This document shows, one piece after another, positions 7,923 to 15,765 of a stretch of DNA of 53,284 bases (within the stretch, counting starts at the first letter, position 1; each line of letters begins with the position of its first letter). The stretch is taken from contig JAZNQD010000053.1 of NCBI GenBank assembly GCA_045589955.1, forward strand, positions 1-53,284, in the 5' to 3' direction. The notes beneath the pieces are model-generated. The model made no database searches, was not told where the DNA came from, and saw nothing but the letters and a program-made list of their open reading frames with translations. The position numbers and the translations under genes were made by a program. Source of the stretch: CAJGCS01 sp045589955 (GTDB lineage: Bacteria; Bacillota_I; Bacilli_A; ML615J-28; CAG-313).

Positions 7923-8537
7923 TTAATAATTATCTTCTTCTGTTATTTTCAAGAATTCTTCTTCTTTCATCATATTTGACAAGTAGTACTTAAGATATTT
8001 TCGTTTTCCTAGTTGATCAAAATCAATGAACAAATCAATATAATAAGTCATAAAAGGAAGGATTTTTAGTTTCTCAGTAAATATATAATACTCGCTTTTG
8101 TATTTGAAAACTAAATCAACTTCTTCTTTTATATTTTGAATTGATATTATCGGATTTAAATAACACTCTAACCCTTTGTCTTTAAAGAAGAAATAATAGT
8201 CAATATACATGTAGTATGTTTTGTCACATAGAACTTTAAGAGAGTATCTACTTGTAAAATGAATAATTAAAAATTCCTTTTTATAAATTAGTTTTTTTAT
8301 ATGATTATTTTGATAAAAAATATTTAAAATTTCAAATAAATCTTTTACCATTAATTCTCTTAGTTTTGCAAGGGTAATGATTAGGGTTGAGTCTCTTGCA
8401 TAAGTAATATCGGCATTTCTAAACACTTTCAATAAATCATAGACTTTAAAAGGATGCTTCTTTAATATGTCATTAAAGTTTTCTACAAATAACAATTCTT
8501 GTTCTTTTAAAACACCAGGTATGACTTCTATTTTCAT
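7923..8537 (-). CDS. hypothetical protein, 204 residues
   Basis: No family is recognised. The product is very rich in Lys, Ile, Tyr and Phe and has no signal peptide or long hydrophobic segment, so it is probably cytosolic. It begins MKIEVIPGVLKEQELLFVEN and has a mixed alpha/beta look, with Tyr-rich strands in the middle (TYYMYIDYYFFF). ATG 8537 is preceded by GGTGATAA. It lies between the rnj-like gene, which ends in a terminator, and phoH, and may share transcripts with phoH. The composition is more AT-biased than the housekeeping neighbours. Confidence 0.65.
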   Translation of the reverse strand: MKIEVIPGVLKEQELLFVENFNDILKKHPFKVYDLLKVFRNADITYARDSTLIITLAKLRELMVKDLFEILNIFYQNNHIKKLIYKKEFLIIHFTSRYSLKVLCDKTYYMYIDYYFFFKDKGLECYLNPIISIQNIKEEVDLVFKYKSEYYIFTEKLKILPFMTYYIDLFIDFDQLGKRKYLKYYLSNMMKEEEFLKITEEDNY

Positions 8538-8563
8538 AATTTATCACCAATAATAAATATGAA

Positions 8564-8599
8564 AATAAAAAGGCAAATAACCCAAAAATAGGTTATTTG
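8564..8599 (-). terminator. terminator of the RNase J-like gene
   Basis: A perfect 9-bp stem (CAAATAACC with GGTTATTTG) is followed on the minus strand by CCTTTTTATTTT, just after the stop codon. Confidence 0.85.
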
Positions 8600-8605
8600 T
8601 CTTAA

Positions 8606-10294
8606 TTATTTATTGTTTGGTTTAGGTTTATTGACTTCCACTAATGATGTAATAATAATTGGTCGATGTTTTGTAAATCTAAACAATTGATTACTTATTT
8701 CATTTTGTAAAACATCTTTTAATTGTTCTATATCAAAAGATTTTTTAAGTAGTGCATTATTAACAATTTTAGTAGCTGTACTTAAAATAATTTCATTGAC
8801 TTGTTCATCAGTAAGTTTATAAGTAAAACCTCTTGTAATGACTGTTGGTTCATTAATAATCTTACGTAAACGAACATCAAAGGCAAGATTAAGAATGACA
8901 ACTCCTTCTTCGGATAGTGTTTCGCGGTCCTTAATAACTTTTTCGTTAACACCACCAATTAAAGAACCATTAACAAAAATATCACGAACACTATGTCTTT
9001 CGGTATTAACAATTTCACCATTAACAATTTCAACTAGTTCACCATTATCAAGTTGAAGGATATTTTCTTTATTATATCCCATTTTTAAAAGAACTTGTGA
9101 ATGGTCATAAATATGACGGTATTCACCTTTAATCGGCATTGCATACTTAGGTTTCAGCATTGAGTAAAGCATCTTTAAGTCCGAGTTTGATGCATGAGTA
9201 CCACAAATGTCTTTTTTATCAAAAATTGTAATGTTAGCGTTACTACGATACAATTCATTAATTACATTAGTTACATATAATTCGCTTCCTGATTTAGGAG
9301 GACATACAATTATGATATTGTCACTTTTTTCAATGTGAATTAAACGGTCTTCGTGTTTAACCATACGATTTAAAGCCGCATAAGGTTCATTACGAACTCC
9401 AGTTAAAAAGACAACAAGGTTTTTAATATTATTGGTATTATTGTCATCAATGTATTTTAAGTTAACAATTGAATCTTCGTCAATATGAATATAATTAGTA
9501 TTTCTTGCAAAGTTAACAAGACGATCTGAGCCTTTACCAATAAAGGCAATTTTCTTTCCTTTAGCTATTGCAATGTTAATTGCTTTTTGCACACGTAATA
9601 AATCTTCTGAGTATCCAGCAAAAATAACACGGTCTTCAGTATTATTAAAAATGTTATTTAAAGTATATTCAAAAGATGAAAAATCTGTAGGACGTCCTAA
9701 AGATGATGTTCCAACACTTTCTGATAAACAGATTAAGACATTTTCTTTACCTATATCGGTAATTTTTTCATAAGAAACTTTATAATAATCTTCTGTTTCA
9801 GGGTTAAAGTTAAAGTCAGTTGCATAAACAATTGTTCCATCATCTGTTGATAAAGCAATCCCAACTGATTCAGGTACACTATGAGTTGTGTTAAAAAATG
9901 AACATTTAATATCATTAAAGCTAAGAACTTTCTTATCGTTAATTCTAAAAAGTTTATATTTTTTAATATCCATTTTATTGTTTCTAAGCATGTCTTCAAC
10001 AATACTTAAAGTGTAGTGTGTACCATAAACACGGACTGGTATTTTTTCTAATAAATAAGGTACAGCCCCTATATTATCCTCATGTCCGTGAGATAAAAAG
10101 ATTCCTTGGATTCTTTTTTTGTTTTCAATTAGATAAGTAATATCAGGTACAACCGCATCTACCCCATACATGTCTATTTCTGGATATTTTAAACCGGCAT
10201 CTAACACAAAGATATTATCGTTAATTTCTACTATGTACATGTTTTTGCCTTGTTCGCCTAAGCCTCCCAAAGCCATTATTTTGATATTTGCCAT
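8606..10294 (-). CDS. RNase J family protein with altered metal site (J2-like?)
   Basis: A 562-residue metallo-beta-lactamase/beta-CASP protein of RNase J length and order: ALGGLGEQGKNMY at the N-terminus, the metal motif near 69, the H138 and D160 motifs (TTHSVPES, YATDFNF), the beta-CASP region with GTHASNSDLKML near 365, and a C-terminal domain. RNase J degrades and matures RNA in the cytosol. Here the canonical HGHEDH is HGHEDN (Asn 74), and the His of the usual PVHGEYR segment is Lys 388 (PIKGEYR). The first metal position (H69, H71, H138, D160) looks intact while two ligands of the second are lost. It may be a weak or structural paralogue like RNase J2, with an active copy elsewhere. 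Start ATG 10294 has GAGGAGG. Confidence 0.85.
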   Translation of the reverse strand: MANIKIMALGGLGEQGKNMYIVEINDNIFVLDAGLKYPEIDMYGVDAVVPDITYLIENKKRIQGIFLSHGHEDNIGAVPYLLEKIPVRVYGTHYTLSIVEDMLRNNKMDIKKYKLFRINDKKVLSFNDIKCSFFNTTHSVPESVGIALSTDDGTIVYATDFNFNPETEDYYKVSYEKITDIGKENVLICLSESVGTSSLGRPTDFSSFEYTLNNIFNNTEDRVIFAGYSEDLLRVQKAINIAIAKGKKIAFIGKGSDRLVNFARNTNYIHIDEDSIVNLKYIDDNNTNNIKNLVVFLTGVRNEPYAALNRMVKHEDRLIHIEKSDNIIIVCPPKSGSELYVTNVINELYRSNANITIFDKKDICGTHASNSDLKMLYSMLKPKYAMPIKGEYRHIYDHSQVLLKMGYNKENILQLDNGELVEIVNGEIVNTERHSVRDIFVNGSLIGGVNEKVIKDRETLSEEGVVILNLAFDVRLRKIINEPTVITRGFTYKLTDEQVNEIILSTATKIVNNALLKKSFDIEQLKDVLQNEISNQLFRFTKHRPIIITSLVEVNKPKPNNK

Positions 10295-10311
10295 AATATT
10301 CCTCCTCTTAT

Positions 10312-10340
10312 ATTTTACCAAATATAGGAAGAAATTTCAA
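10312..10340 (-). promoter_or_regulatory. promoter of the RNase J-like gene
   Basis: TTGAAA (10335-10340), 17 bases, TAAAAT (10312-10317), close upstream of the GAGGAGG site. Transcription would begin only a few bases before the ribosome site. Confidence 0.6.
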
Positions 10341-10395
10341 GTTATTTATTAAGCAGTCTTAAACAAAGATATACTAATAGTCAAGACATTTGTTT

Positions 10396-10755
10396 TTATC
10401 CGCGAGGCTTAAACACTAAAGAAACAACAAACGCACTTAGAATTGCCATAATGATACCAGATGATGTTGAATTAAACATTCCTTGGAATATTCCTAAATA
10501 ACCTACTTCTTGAGCTGATTTCAGGGCTGAATCAGTTAAAGAGTGACCAAAGGATGAAATTGGTAGTAAGGCACCAGCACCACCAATGGCAATTAATTTA
10601 TCATAAATATTAAATATTTCTAATATTGCTCCTAAAGATACAAACATAATAGTCAAGTGGATTGGTAAAAGTTTAAATTTATCCATTATAACTTGAGCAA
10701 CCATGCAAATTGCTCCTCCAATAATAAATGCTAAAATATATTCTAAAAATGTCAT
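10396..10755 (-). CDS. spoVAE: stage V sporulation protein AE
   Basis: A 119-residue membrane protein with three to four hydrophobic segments, similar in pattern to SpoVAC (GGAGALLPISSFGHSLTDSALKSA, compare the SpoVAC segment GAGSFLPITGFANSM). SpoVA proteins form the channel that loads dipicolinic acid into the forespore and releases it at germination. It lies one base after spoVAD and is the last gene of the spoIIA-spoVA operon. Confidence 0.88.
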   Translation of the reverse strand: MTFLEYILAFIIGGAICMVAQVIMDKFKLLPIHLTIMFVSLGAILEIFNIYDKLIAIGGAGALLPISSFGHSLTDSALKSAQEVGYLGIFQGMFNSTSSGIIMAILSAFVVSLVFKPRG

Positions 10756-10756
10756 A

Positions 10757-11758
10757 TTACACCTTTTCTAAAACAATAGCATGGGCAATACCTGGTATTG
10801 TTTCTTTTTGAAATGTCATAATTGGATTAAGAAGTGCACCTGTTGCGACAACCAAAATCTTTCGATAAGCATTTTTGGTCATCATCTTATACAGATATCC
10901 TAATGTTACTAATGCCACACATGCAGGTCCACTTCCTCCAGCAAACACAGGTTGATTTCTTATATCATATAATAATAATCCAGTGTCTTCGTAGTTTTTT
11001 AGTTCAAAGTCATAAGCTTTTAATATTTCTATTAATGTTTCTTTTCCATATGTTGATAAATCACCTGTTACAATCAAGTCATAATCACTTGGTTTTTCAT
11101 TAAAATTGCGAAAGTGATTAATTAATGTATCAGCTGCGGCAGGGGCCATAGCTCTTCCCATATCACTTGCATCAAGTAAGGTTGAATCAATAATTCTACC
11201 AATTGTTGCTTTGGTAATTTTTATATTTGTCGGAGCACTTGTTAATAAACAAGACCCACAACCGGTTGCGGTAAAGGTCGTTGTATTACTCTTTTGGCCT
11301 CCATATTCTGTTGGATTGCGAAATTGTCTTTCACTAGTTGAGTTATGACTCGATGTTGAAACAATAATGTTATCATATTCGCGTGTATCAATAAAGGTGC
11401 TCCCAAGTATTAAACCTTCACATAAAGTGGCACAAGCTGAATAAATACCTAAATGAGGAAAAGCATATTTCTTTAGTACATAGTTATTGATAACAATTTG
11501 ATTATTTAAATCTCCACCAATAAATAATTCTACATCACTATTATCAAGATTACTTTTTTTAAGAAGCAAGTTAATTGATTCCTCAAGAAGAGTCATTTCG
11601 GCTTTCTCCCACGATTTGGCATTACAGTAATTATCATCAAATGACTTATCAATAAAGCCTCCAAGCGGTCCATCTGACTCAAGGTGTCCTGATATTGTAC
11701 TTGTAGTTTTAATATACACATTTTCAAATATTATACTTTCATTTTTAACTTTTATCAT
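10757..11758 (-). CDS. spoVAD: stage V sporulation protein AD
   Basis: About 333 residues with a thiolase/ketoacyl-synthase-like fold. Segments typical of SpoVAD are SGHLESDGPLGGFID, the Cys in YSACATLCEGL, SSHNSTSERQFRNPTEYGGQ and the C-terminal PIMTFQKETIPGIAHAI. In Bacillus it binds dipicolinic acid at the inner spore membrane. ATG 11758 overlaps the spoVAC stop (ATGA), which favours this start over the in-frame ATG four codons upstream. Confidence 0.93.
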   Translation of the reverse strand: MIKVKNESIIFENVYIKTTSTISGHLESDGPLGGFIDKSFDDNYCNAKSWEKAEMTLLEESINLLLKKSNLDNSDVELFIGGDLNNQIVINNYVLKKYAFPHLGIYSACATLCEGLILGSTFIDTREYDNIIVSTSSHNSTSERQFRNPTEYGGQKSNTTTFTATGCGSCLLTSAPTNIKITKATIGRIIDSTLLDASDMGRAMAPAAADTLINHFRNFNEKPSDYDLIVTGDLSTYGKETLIEILKAYDFELKNYEDTGLLLYDIRNQPVFAGGSGPACVALVTLGYLYKMMTKNAYRKILVVATGALLNPIMTFQKETIPGIAHAIVLEKV

Positions 11759-12195
11759 AAACTCACCCAATAAAGAATACTTGATACAATAAATGCACTG
11801 ATAACACCTGTTACAATAATTGTCCCTGCTAATTTAAACATATTACTTAAGATACCAAAGATTAATCCCTCACTTCTACTTTCTAAAGAAGCTGATGTCA
11901 TTGAGTTCGCAAAACCAGTAATCGGCAAAAAACTTCCAGCACCAGCAATTTGACCAAATTTATCAAAGATTCCTAGTCCTGTTGCAAGGCTTGCAAGTAA
12001 TATTACTGATGCATACATTAACATTTTAGCAATATCATTTTCAAGTTTTAAAATATCCTGGTACAAAAATAAAAACTCTTGACCAACAAGCGAAACGCAT
12101 CCTCCAAACAAAAAAGCAAAAAGAGCATTTCTTACTACTTTTCTTTTTGGTGATGTCTTTTCCATTACATCTTTTATTATTTGTTTATTTTCCAT
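11755..12195 (-). CDS. spoVAC: stage V sporulation protein AC
   Basis: A 146-residue membrane protein from ATG 12195 (MENKQIIKDVMEKTSPKRKV), close to the family length of about 150; in-frame ATGs further up (12207, 12240) have weaker support. It has four hydrophobic segments and the SpoVAC core FGGCVSLVGQ, GAGSFLPITGFANSM and SRSEGLIFG. In Bacillus SpoVAC is a mechanosensitive channel of the spore inner membrane. It follows sigF by about 60 bases. The TGA stop is followed at once by TAA. Confidence 0.9.
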   Translation of the reverse strand: MENKQIIKDVMEKTSPKRKVVRNALFAFLFGGCVSLVGQEFLFLYQDILKLENDIAKMLMYASVILLASLATGLGIFDKFGQIAGAGSFLPITGFANSMTSASLESRSEGLIFGILSNMFKLAGTIIVTGVISAFIVSSILYWVSL

Positions 12196-12253
12196 ATAAT
12201 CACCCATTTTAGTTTTCACCCAAAGATATACTTTATACAAAAAACGAAAAAGA

Positions 12254-12829
12254 TTACTCTTTTTCGTTTTCTTTAATATCCTTTATCATTCTTGATACAG
12301 TGCTTTGACTTTTTCCAATCCTTAGGGCAATTTCTTTTTGTGTAAATTTATTTGTTTCAAGCATTGTTCTAACAATATCTTTGACTTTATCTGATGCTTC
12401 TATCTTATCCTCTTTATAATCAGGAATTTCATCCTCATTTACATAGACAATATTATTAATAAAACTTGAGGCAATCATAATATCTTCCTTAGAACAGCCT
12501 AATCGATTACATATTTCATCTTCATCAAGATGTTCTGTCTTATTAAGTTCATTTATAATACGATAATACTTCCTTGATATTTTGATCATATTTATTTTTT
12601 TAAGTTCATCTTTGATTTCTCCTAAAATATATTTGACTGCATAAGTAGAGAATTTAACATTTTTCGTATCATCATAATTGTATGCGGCGCGCCAAAGGCC
12701 GATTAAACCAGCTTGTATTAAATCATCTTTATCAATCTTTGAAACATTAAATCTTGTGACAATTTTTTTAACCAAACCGATATTTTCTTCGATTACCTTT
12801 TCACAAGGTAGTTTATGCGGCTTGCTCAT
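12254..12829 (-). CDS. sigF: sporulation sigma factor SigF, short form
   Basis: A sigma-70 family protein directly after spoIIAA-spoIIAB, so the forespore factor SigF by context. Region 2 is clear (ENIGLVKKIVTRF, DDLIQAGLIGLWRAAYNYD, KFSTYAVKYILGEI) and the C-terminal helix-turn-helix is FTQKEIALRIGKSQSTVSR. At 191 residues it is about 60 shorter than Bacillus SigF. The middle (region 3 and region 4.1) is reduced, although region 3 is where the anti-sigma factor contacts SigF. The start overlaps spoIIAB by 17 bases. Confidence 0.88.
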   Translation of the reverse strand: MSKPHKLPCEKVIEENIGLVKKIVTRFNVSKIDKDDLIQAGLIGLWRAAYNYDDTKNVKFSTYAVKYILGEIKDELKKINMIKISRKYYRIINELNKTEHLDEDEICNRLGCSKEDIMIASSFINNIVYVNEDEIPDYKEDKIEASDKVKDIVRTMLETNKFTQKEIALRIGKSQSTVSRMIKDIKENEKE

Positions 12830-13244
12830 AATATCTTTTTGTCATTAAAACAGATGTTCCCACATTTACTGCTGATTTAATTTCTAAATGATCGGTAAAT
12901 ACTTCCATAATTGTAAAACCAAGACCAGCTCGTTCCTCATCAGCTTTAGAAGTAAATAGTGGTTCTTTTGCTTTTTCGATATCTTCTATTCCTACTCCTT
13001 CATCAATGACGTTTATTTCTATTACTTCATCATCATATGCCATCCACAGTTCAACCCAATGATCTTTTTCATTTCCATATCCATGGACAATGGCATTTGT
13101 TACTGCTTCTGATATGATTGTTTTAATCTCATTCATTGTATTTAGATTTAAATTTAAATCAACTAAAAATCCCACCGCAAGTGTTCTAGCTAAAGTTACA
13201 TTTTCCAATTTTGATAAAAACTTTACATGCATTTCATTAAACAT
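12813..13244 (-). CDS. spoIIAB: anti-sigma F factor SpoIIAB (serine kinase)
   Basis: A 143-residue GHKL-type ATPase. The N box is EAVTNAIVHGYG (Glu 46, Asn 50), G1 is DEGVGIEDIEKA and G2 is ERAGLGFTIME. It binds SigF with ATP and phosphorylates SpoIIAA to keep the forespore programme off. The start overlaps the spoIIAA stop by one base and the end overlaps sigF, so all three are translationally coupled. Confidence 0.93.
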   Translation of the reverse strand: MFNEMHVKFLSKLENVTLARTLAVGFLVDLNLNLNTMNEIKTIISEAVTNAIVHGYGNEKDHWVELWMAYDDEVIEINVIDEGVGIEDIEKAKEPLFTSKADEERAGLGFTIMEVFTDHLEIKSAVNVGTSVLMTKRYYEQAA

Positions 13245-13594
13245 TACACGACCTCCAAATAGTTTTGTGCTTCTTCTTCACTTTTTGCAATCAAGCATAT
13301 TTTCTTAAGTCCTGATAAAAGAATGATTCTTTCAATAATGTTATTCATTGAACAAATCACAATTTTCCCTTGTCTTTTTTTAATTTGTGAATATCTGCCA
13401 ATAATAAAACCAATACCACTACTATCCATAAAGCCAACTTTCTCAAGATTTAAGATTATATGTTTAATATAATATTTATCAATCACTTCTGATACGCGAA
13501 ATTTCAAATTTTCAGTAGTTGACTGATCAAGTTCTCCTCTTAAACGAATAAATAAGAGGTTCTTTTTAATTGCCATTTGTATATTTAAAGCCAT
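13244..13594 (-). CDS. spoIIAA: anti-sigma F factor antagonist SpoIIAA
   Basis: A STAS-domain protein of 116 residues from ATG 13594 (MALNIQMAIKKNLLFIRLRG) after a GGAGG site. The phosphorylated Ser lies in FMDSSGIG at residue 58, the same number as in Bacillus. Unphosphorylated SpoIIAA binds SpoIIAB and frees SigF. It is the first gene of the operon. A sigma-H promoter would be expected upstream; TTAGAATA near 13620 resembles its -10 but no clear -35 was seen. Confidence 0.93.
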   Translation of the reverse strand: MALNIQMAIKKNLLFIRLRGELDQSTTENLKFRVSEVIDKYYIKHIILNLEKVGFMDSSGIGFIIGRYSQIKKRQGKIVICSMNNIIERIILLSGLKKICLIAKSEEEAQNYLEVV

Positions 13595-13684
13595 AACCAA
13601 TTCCTCCTTGCAAAATATTCTAACATAGATAAGTTAAGGATTGATTATGGTGACTTTAAACAAACAAAATATCGTTCAACAAGC

Positions 13685-13741
13685 AAAAAAAAGAATAAAT
13701 TTTAACAAGACAATAAGTCAGTTCTTGTCAAATTTATTCTT
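13685..13741 (-). terminator. terminator of the malQ-nuclease unit
   Basis: A long, nearly perfect stem joins 13692-13710 with 13722-13741 and is followed on the minus strand by TTTTTTTT. It overlaps the nuclease stop codon. Confidence 0.8.
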
Positions 13742-14219
13742 TAATGATTGAACTATAAATATTTAACGCTTCTTTCTCAGCCATTCTTTCTGCATTTCTT
13801 AATTCACTTAAATAACTTACTTGTTCATTAAGAACATACTTTATCTTGGCAAGGCCCTGGCGAACTAGAACATAGTTAAATAGTTCTCCGTCCACCCAAA
13901 CCCATGCAAGGATTCTTCTACTTTCAGTATTATCACGAAGTAGATTATTTATATCACTTTGTAAATATATTTCTTTAGCATTTTCCAATACTTGTTTTGT
14001 ATACTCTTTGGCATACTTGGCATAAGGTTCATTGTTATAAACTTCTGGTGTATTAATTAAGTATAATCTAACTGATTCAGATGAATTACCTACTTTAAAA
14101 TAAGCTGTATCTCCATCAATTGTATTTAAATATTCAACTTTTACAAATCCCCCATAAGGCACATTGTTTAGACAAAATGGTTGCTCATTAAGGATTAACT
14201 TGGGTCCATCGTATTTCAT
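13734..14219 (-). CDS. thermonuclease (SNase) domain protein, no signal peptide
   Basis: A 161-residue protein with the staphylococcal-nuclease OB fold: IDGDTAYF, VRLYLINTPE (Arg and Glu of the active site; the usual Asp before TPE is Asn), ESRRILAWVWVDGELFN (second Arg) and LVRQGLAKIKYV. The family cleaves DNA or RNA with calcium. There is no signal peptide or membrane anchor, unlike secreted homologues, so it would act inside the cell or carry a non-nucleolytic role. ATG 14219 overlaps the malQ stop as ATGA, so the two are coupled, which is an odd partner for a glucanotransferase. Confidence 0.82.
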   Translation of the reverse strand: MKYDGPKLILNEQPFCLNNVPYGGFVKVEYLNTIDGDTAYFKVGNSSESVRLYLINTPEVYNNEPYAKYAKEYTKQVLENAKEIYLQSDINNLLRDNTESRRILAWVWVDGELFNYVLVRQGLAKIKYVLNEQVSYLSELRNAERMAEKEALNIYSSIIKE

Positions 14220-15685
14220 CGGCGATATAGCTTAGTCCAATAACTAATACGATAAGCAAGATCATCGATTAGTTGTTCATCATAAGCTCTCCATTTCCAG
14301 TTTTGTCCTAAGGTACTAGGAGTATTCATTCTTCCTTCTTCTCCAAGTTCAAGATAATCTTGTAAAGGAATAATAACCATTTTACCAATACTGCTAAGAG
14401 CAGTTTTAATCATGGCTTCTGTGACAAAGTATTCATTGTCAAGGCGTAAATATTCTAAAACATAACGTTTATTATCGTAAGATAGCTTATTAAACCAATC
14501 TTTTATTGTTGGTAAATCATGACTACTTGTATAAACAATTGAATTTTCTACAATATTATGTGGAGCATGGTCACTATTTCCCCAGGGATCAAAACCAAAC
14601 TCCAAAACTTTCATTCCTGGGTATTTAAGTTTAGCAATCATTTTATAAACACCTTCAGTTAGAAGTCCTAAGTCTTCAGCAATAATATTCATATTAGGTA
14701 TTGCTTTTTCCATTGTTTTAAATAATTTAACATTTGGTCCTTTTACCCAACATCCCGATTTAGCAGTTAAAGAACCATAAGGAATTGACCAATATGCCTC
14801 AAATCCTCTAAAGTGATCAATACGTACCACATCATACATTTTCAAAGATTCTTGCATACGTTTAATCCACCAAATATAACCATCTTCTTCTAAGCTTTTG
14901 TAATTATAAACTGGATTACCCCATAACTGACCATCAGCGGTAAAGTCATCTGGTGGACACCCGGCAACATTAATTGGGTTATATTTTTCATCAATTTGGA
15001 AATATTTGACATTAGCCCACACATCTGCCGAATCCATAGCCACATAAATAGGAATATCACCAATTATTTCGATTCCAAGATTATTAGCATATTTTTTAAG
15101 GGCATACCATTGTTTGAAGAAATAATACTGAATAAAGTACCAAAACTCAACTTCTTCAATATTTTCTTTCTTAAAAGTATTTAGTGCTTTTTTATTTCTT
15201 GTTTTATAATCTTCTTCCCACTCAAGCCAAGATTTACCTTCATAATGGTCTTTTAAAGCCATAAATAAAGCATAATCTTCTAACCACCACTTATTTTCCA
15301 TTACAAAATTTTGATAATCTTGATTTTTAGTAAAGCGCGAATAAGCAAGTCTTAAAACAGGATAACGATAATAATATACGAAGCCGTAATCAACTTGATT
15401 AGAAACATGGTATAAATGCGAATATTCATGTTCTTCTAATAACCCATCATTTCTTAAGAAATCTAAATCAATATAGTAAGGATTACCTGCAAAAGCTGAG
15501 AAAGTTTGATAAGGAGAATCTCCATATGATGTATGGCCTAAAGGTAAGATTTGCCAATATTTTTGTGATGCTTTTGCTAAAAACTCAACAAAACGATATG
15601 CACTTGATCCAAATGTGCCAATACCATATCGGTTAGGCAAACTACTAATTGCCATTAAGATACCAGCACTGCGAGTTTGTTTCAT
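14216..15685 (-). CDS. malQ: 4-alpha-glucanotransferase
   Basis: A 489-residue GH77 amylomaltase (disproportionating enzyme), the usual length. Diagnostic motifs are QILPLGHTSYGDSPYQTFSA, the nucleophile Asp in VVRIDHFRGFEAYW, acid/base Glu in IIAEDLG and the third carboxylate in SSHDLPTIKDW. It acts on maltodextrins in glycogen or starch use. The start has AGGAGGTAG. No other glycogen genes lie next to it here. Confidence 0.95.
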   Translation of the reverse strand: MKQTRSAGILMAISSLPNRYGIGTFGSSAYRFVEFLAKASQKYWQILPLGHTSYGDSPYQTFSAFAGNPYYIDLDFLRNDGLLEEHEYSHLYHVSNQVDYGFVYYYRYPVLRLAYSRFTKNQDYQNFVMENKWWLEDYALFMALKDHYEGKSWLEWEEDYKTRNKKALNTFKKENIEEVEFWYFIQYYFFKQWYALKKYANNLGIEIIGDIPIYVAMDSADVWANVKYFQIDEKYNPINVAGCPPDDFTADGQLWGNPVYNYKSLEEDGYIWWIKRMQESLKMYDVVRIDHFRGFEAYWSIPYGSLTAKSGCWVKGPNVKLFKTMEKAIPNMNIIAEDLGLLTEGVYKMIAKLKYPGMKVLEFGFDPWGNSDHAPHNIVENSIVYTSSHDLPTIKDWFNKLSYDNKRYVLEYLRLDNEYFVTEAMIKTALSSIGKMVIIPLQDYLELGEEGRMNTPSTLGQNWKWRAYDEQLIDDLAYRISYWTKLYRR

Positions 15686-15736
15686 ATTTTCTACCTCCTG
15701 TTTTGTTTATTATACCATAAAATAATCCTTTAATAA

Positions 15737-15765
15737 ATAAAAATAACTTGAGGTTATCAAGTTAT
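15737..15765 (-). terminator. terminator of the hydrolase/DUF308 unit
   Basis: A 9-bp stem (ATAACTTGA with TCAAGTTAT) that includes the stop codon is followed on the minus strand by TTTTATTTATT. Confidence 0.75.
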
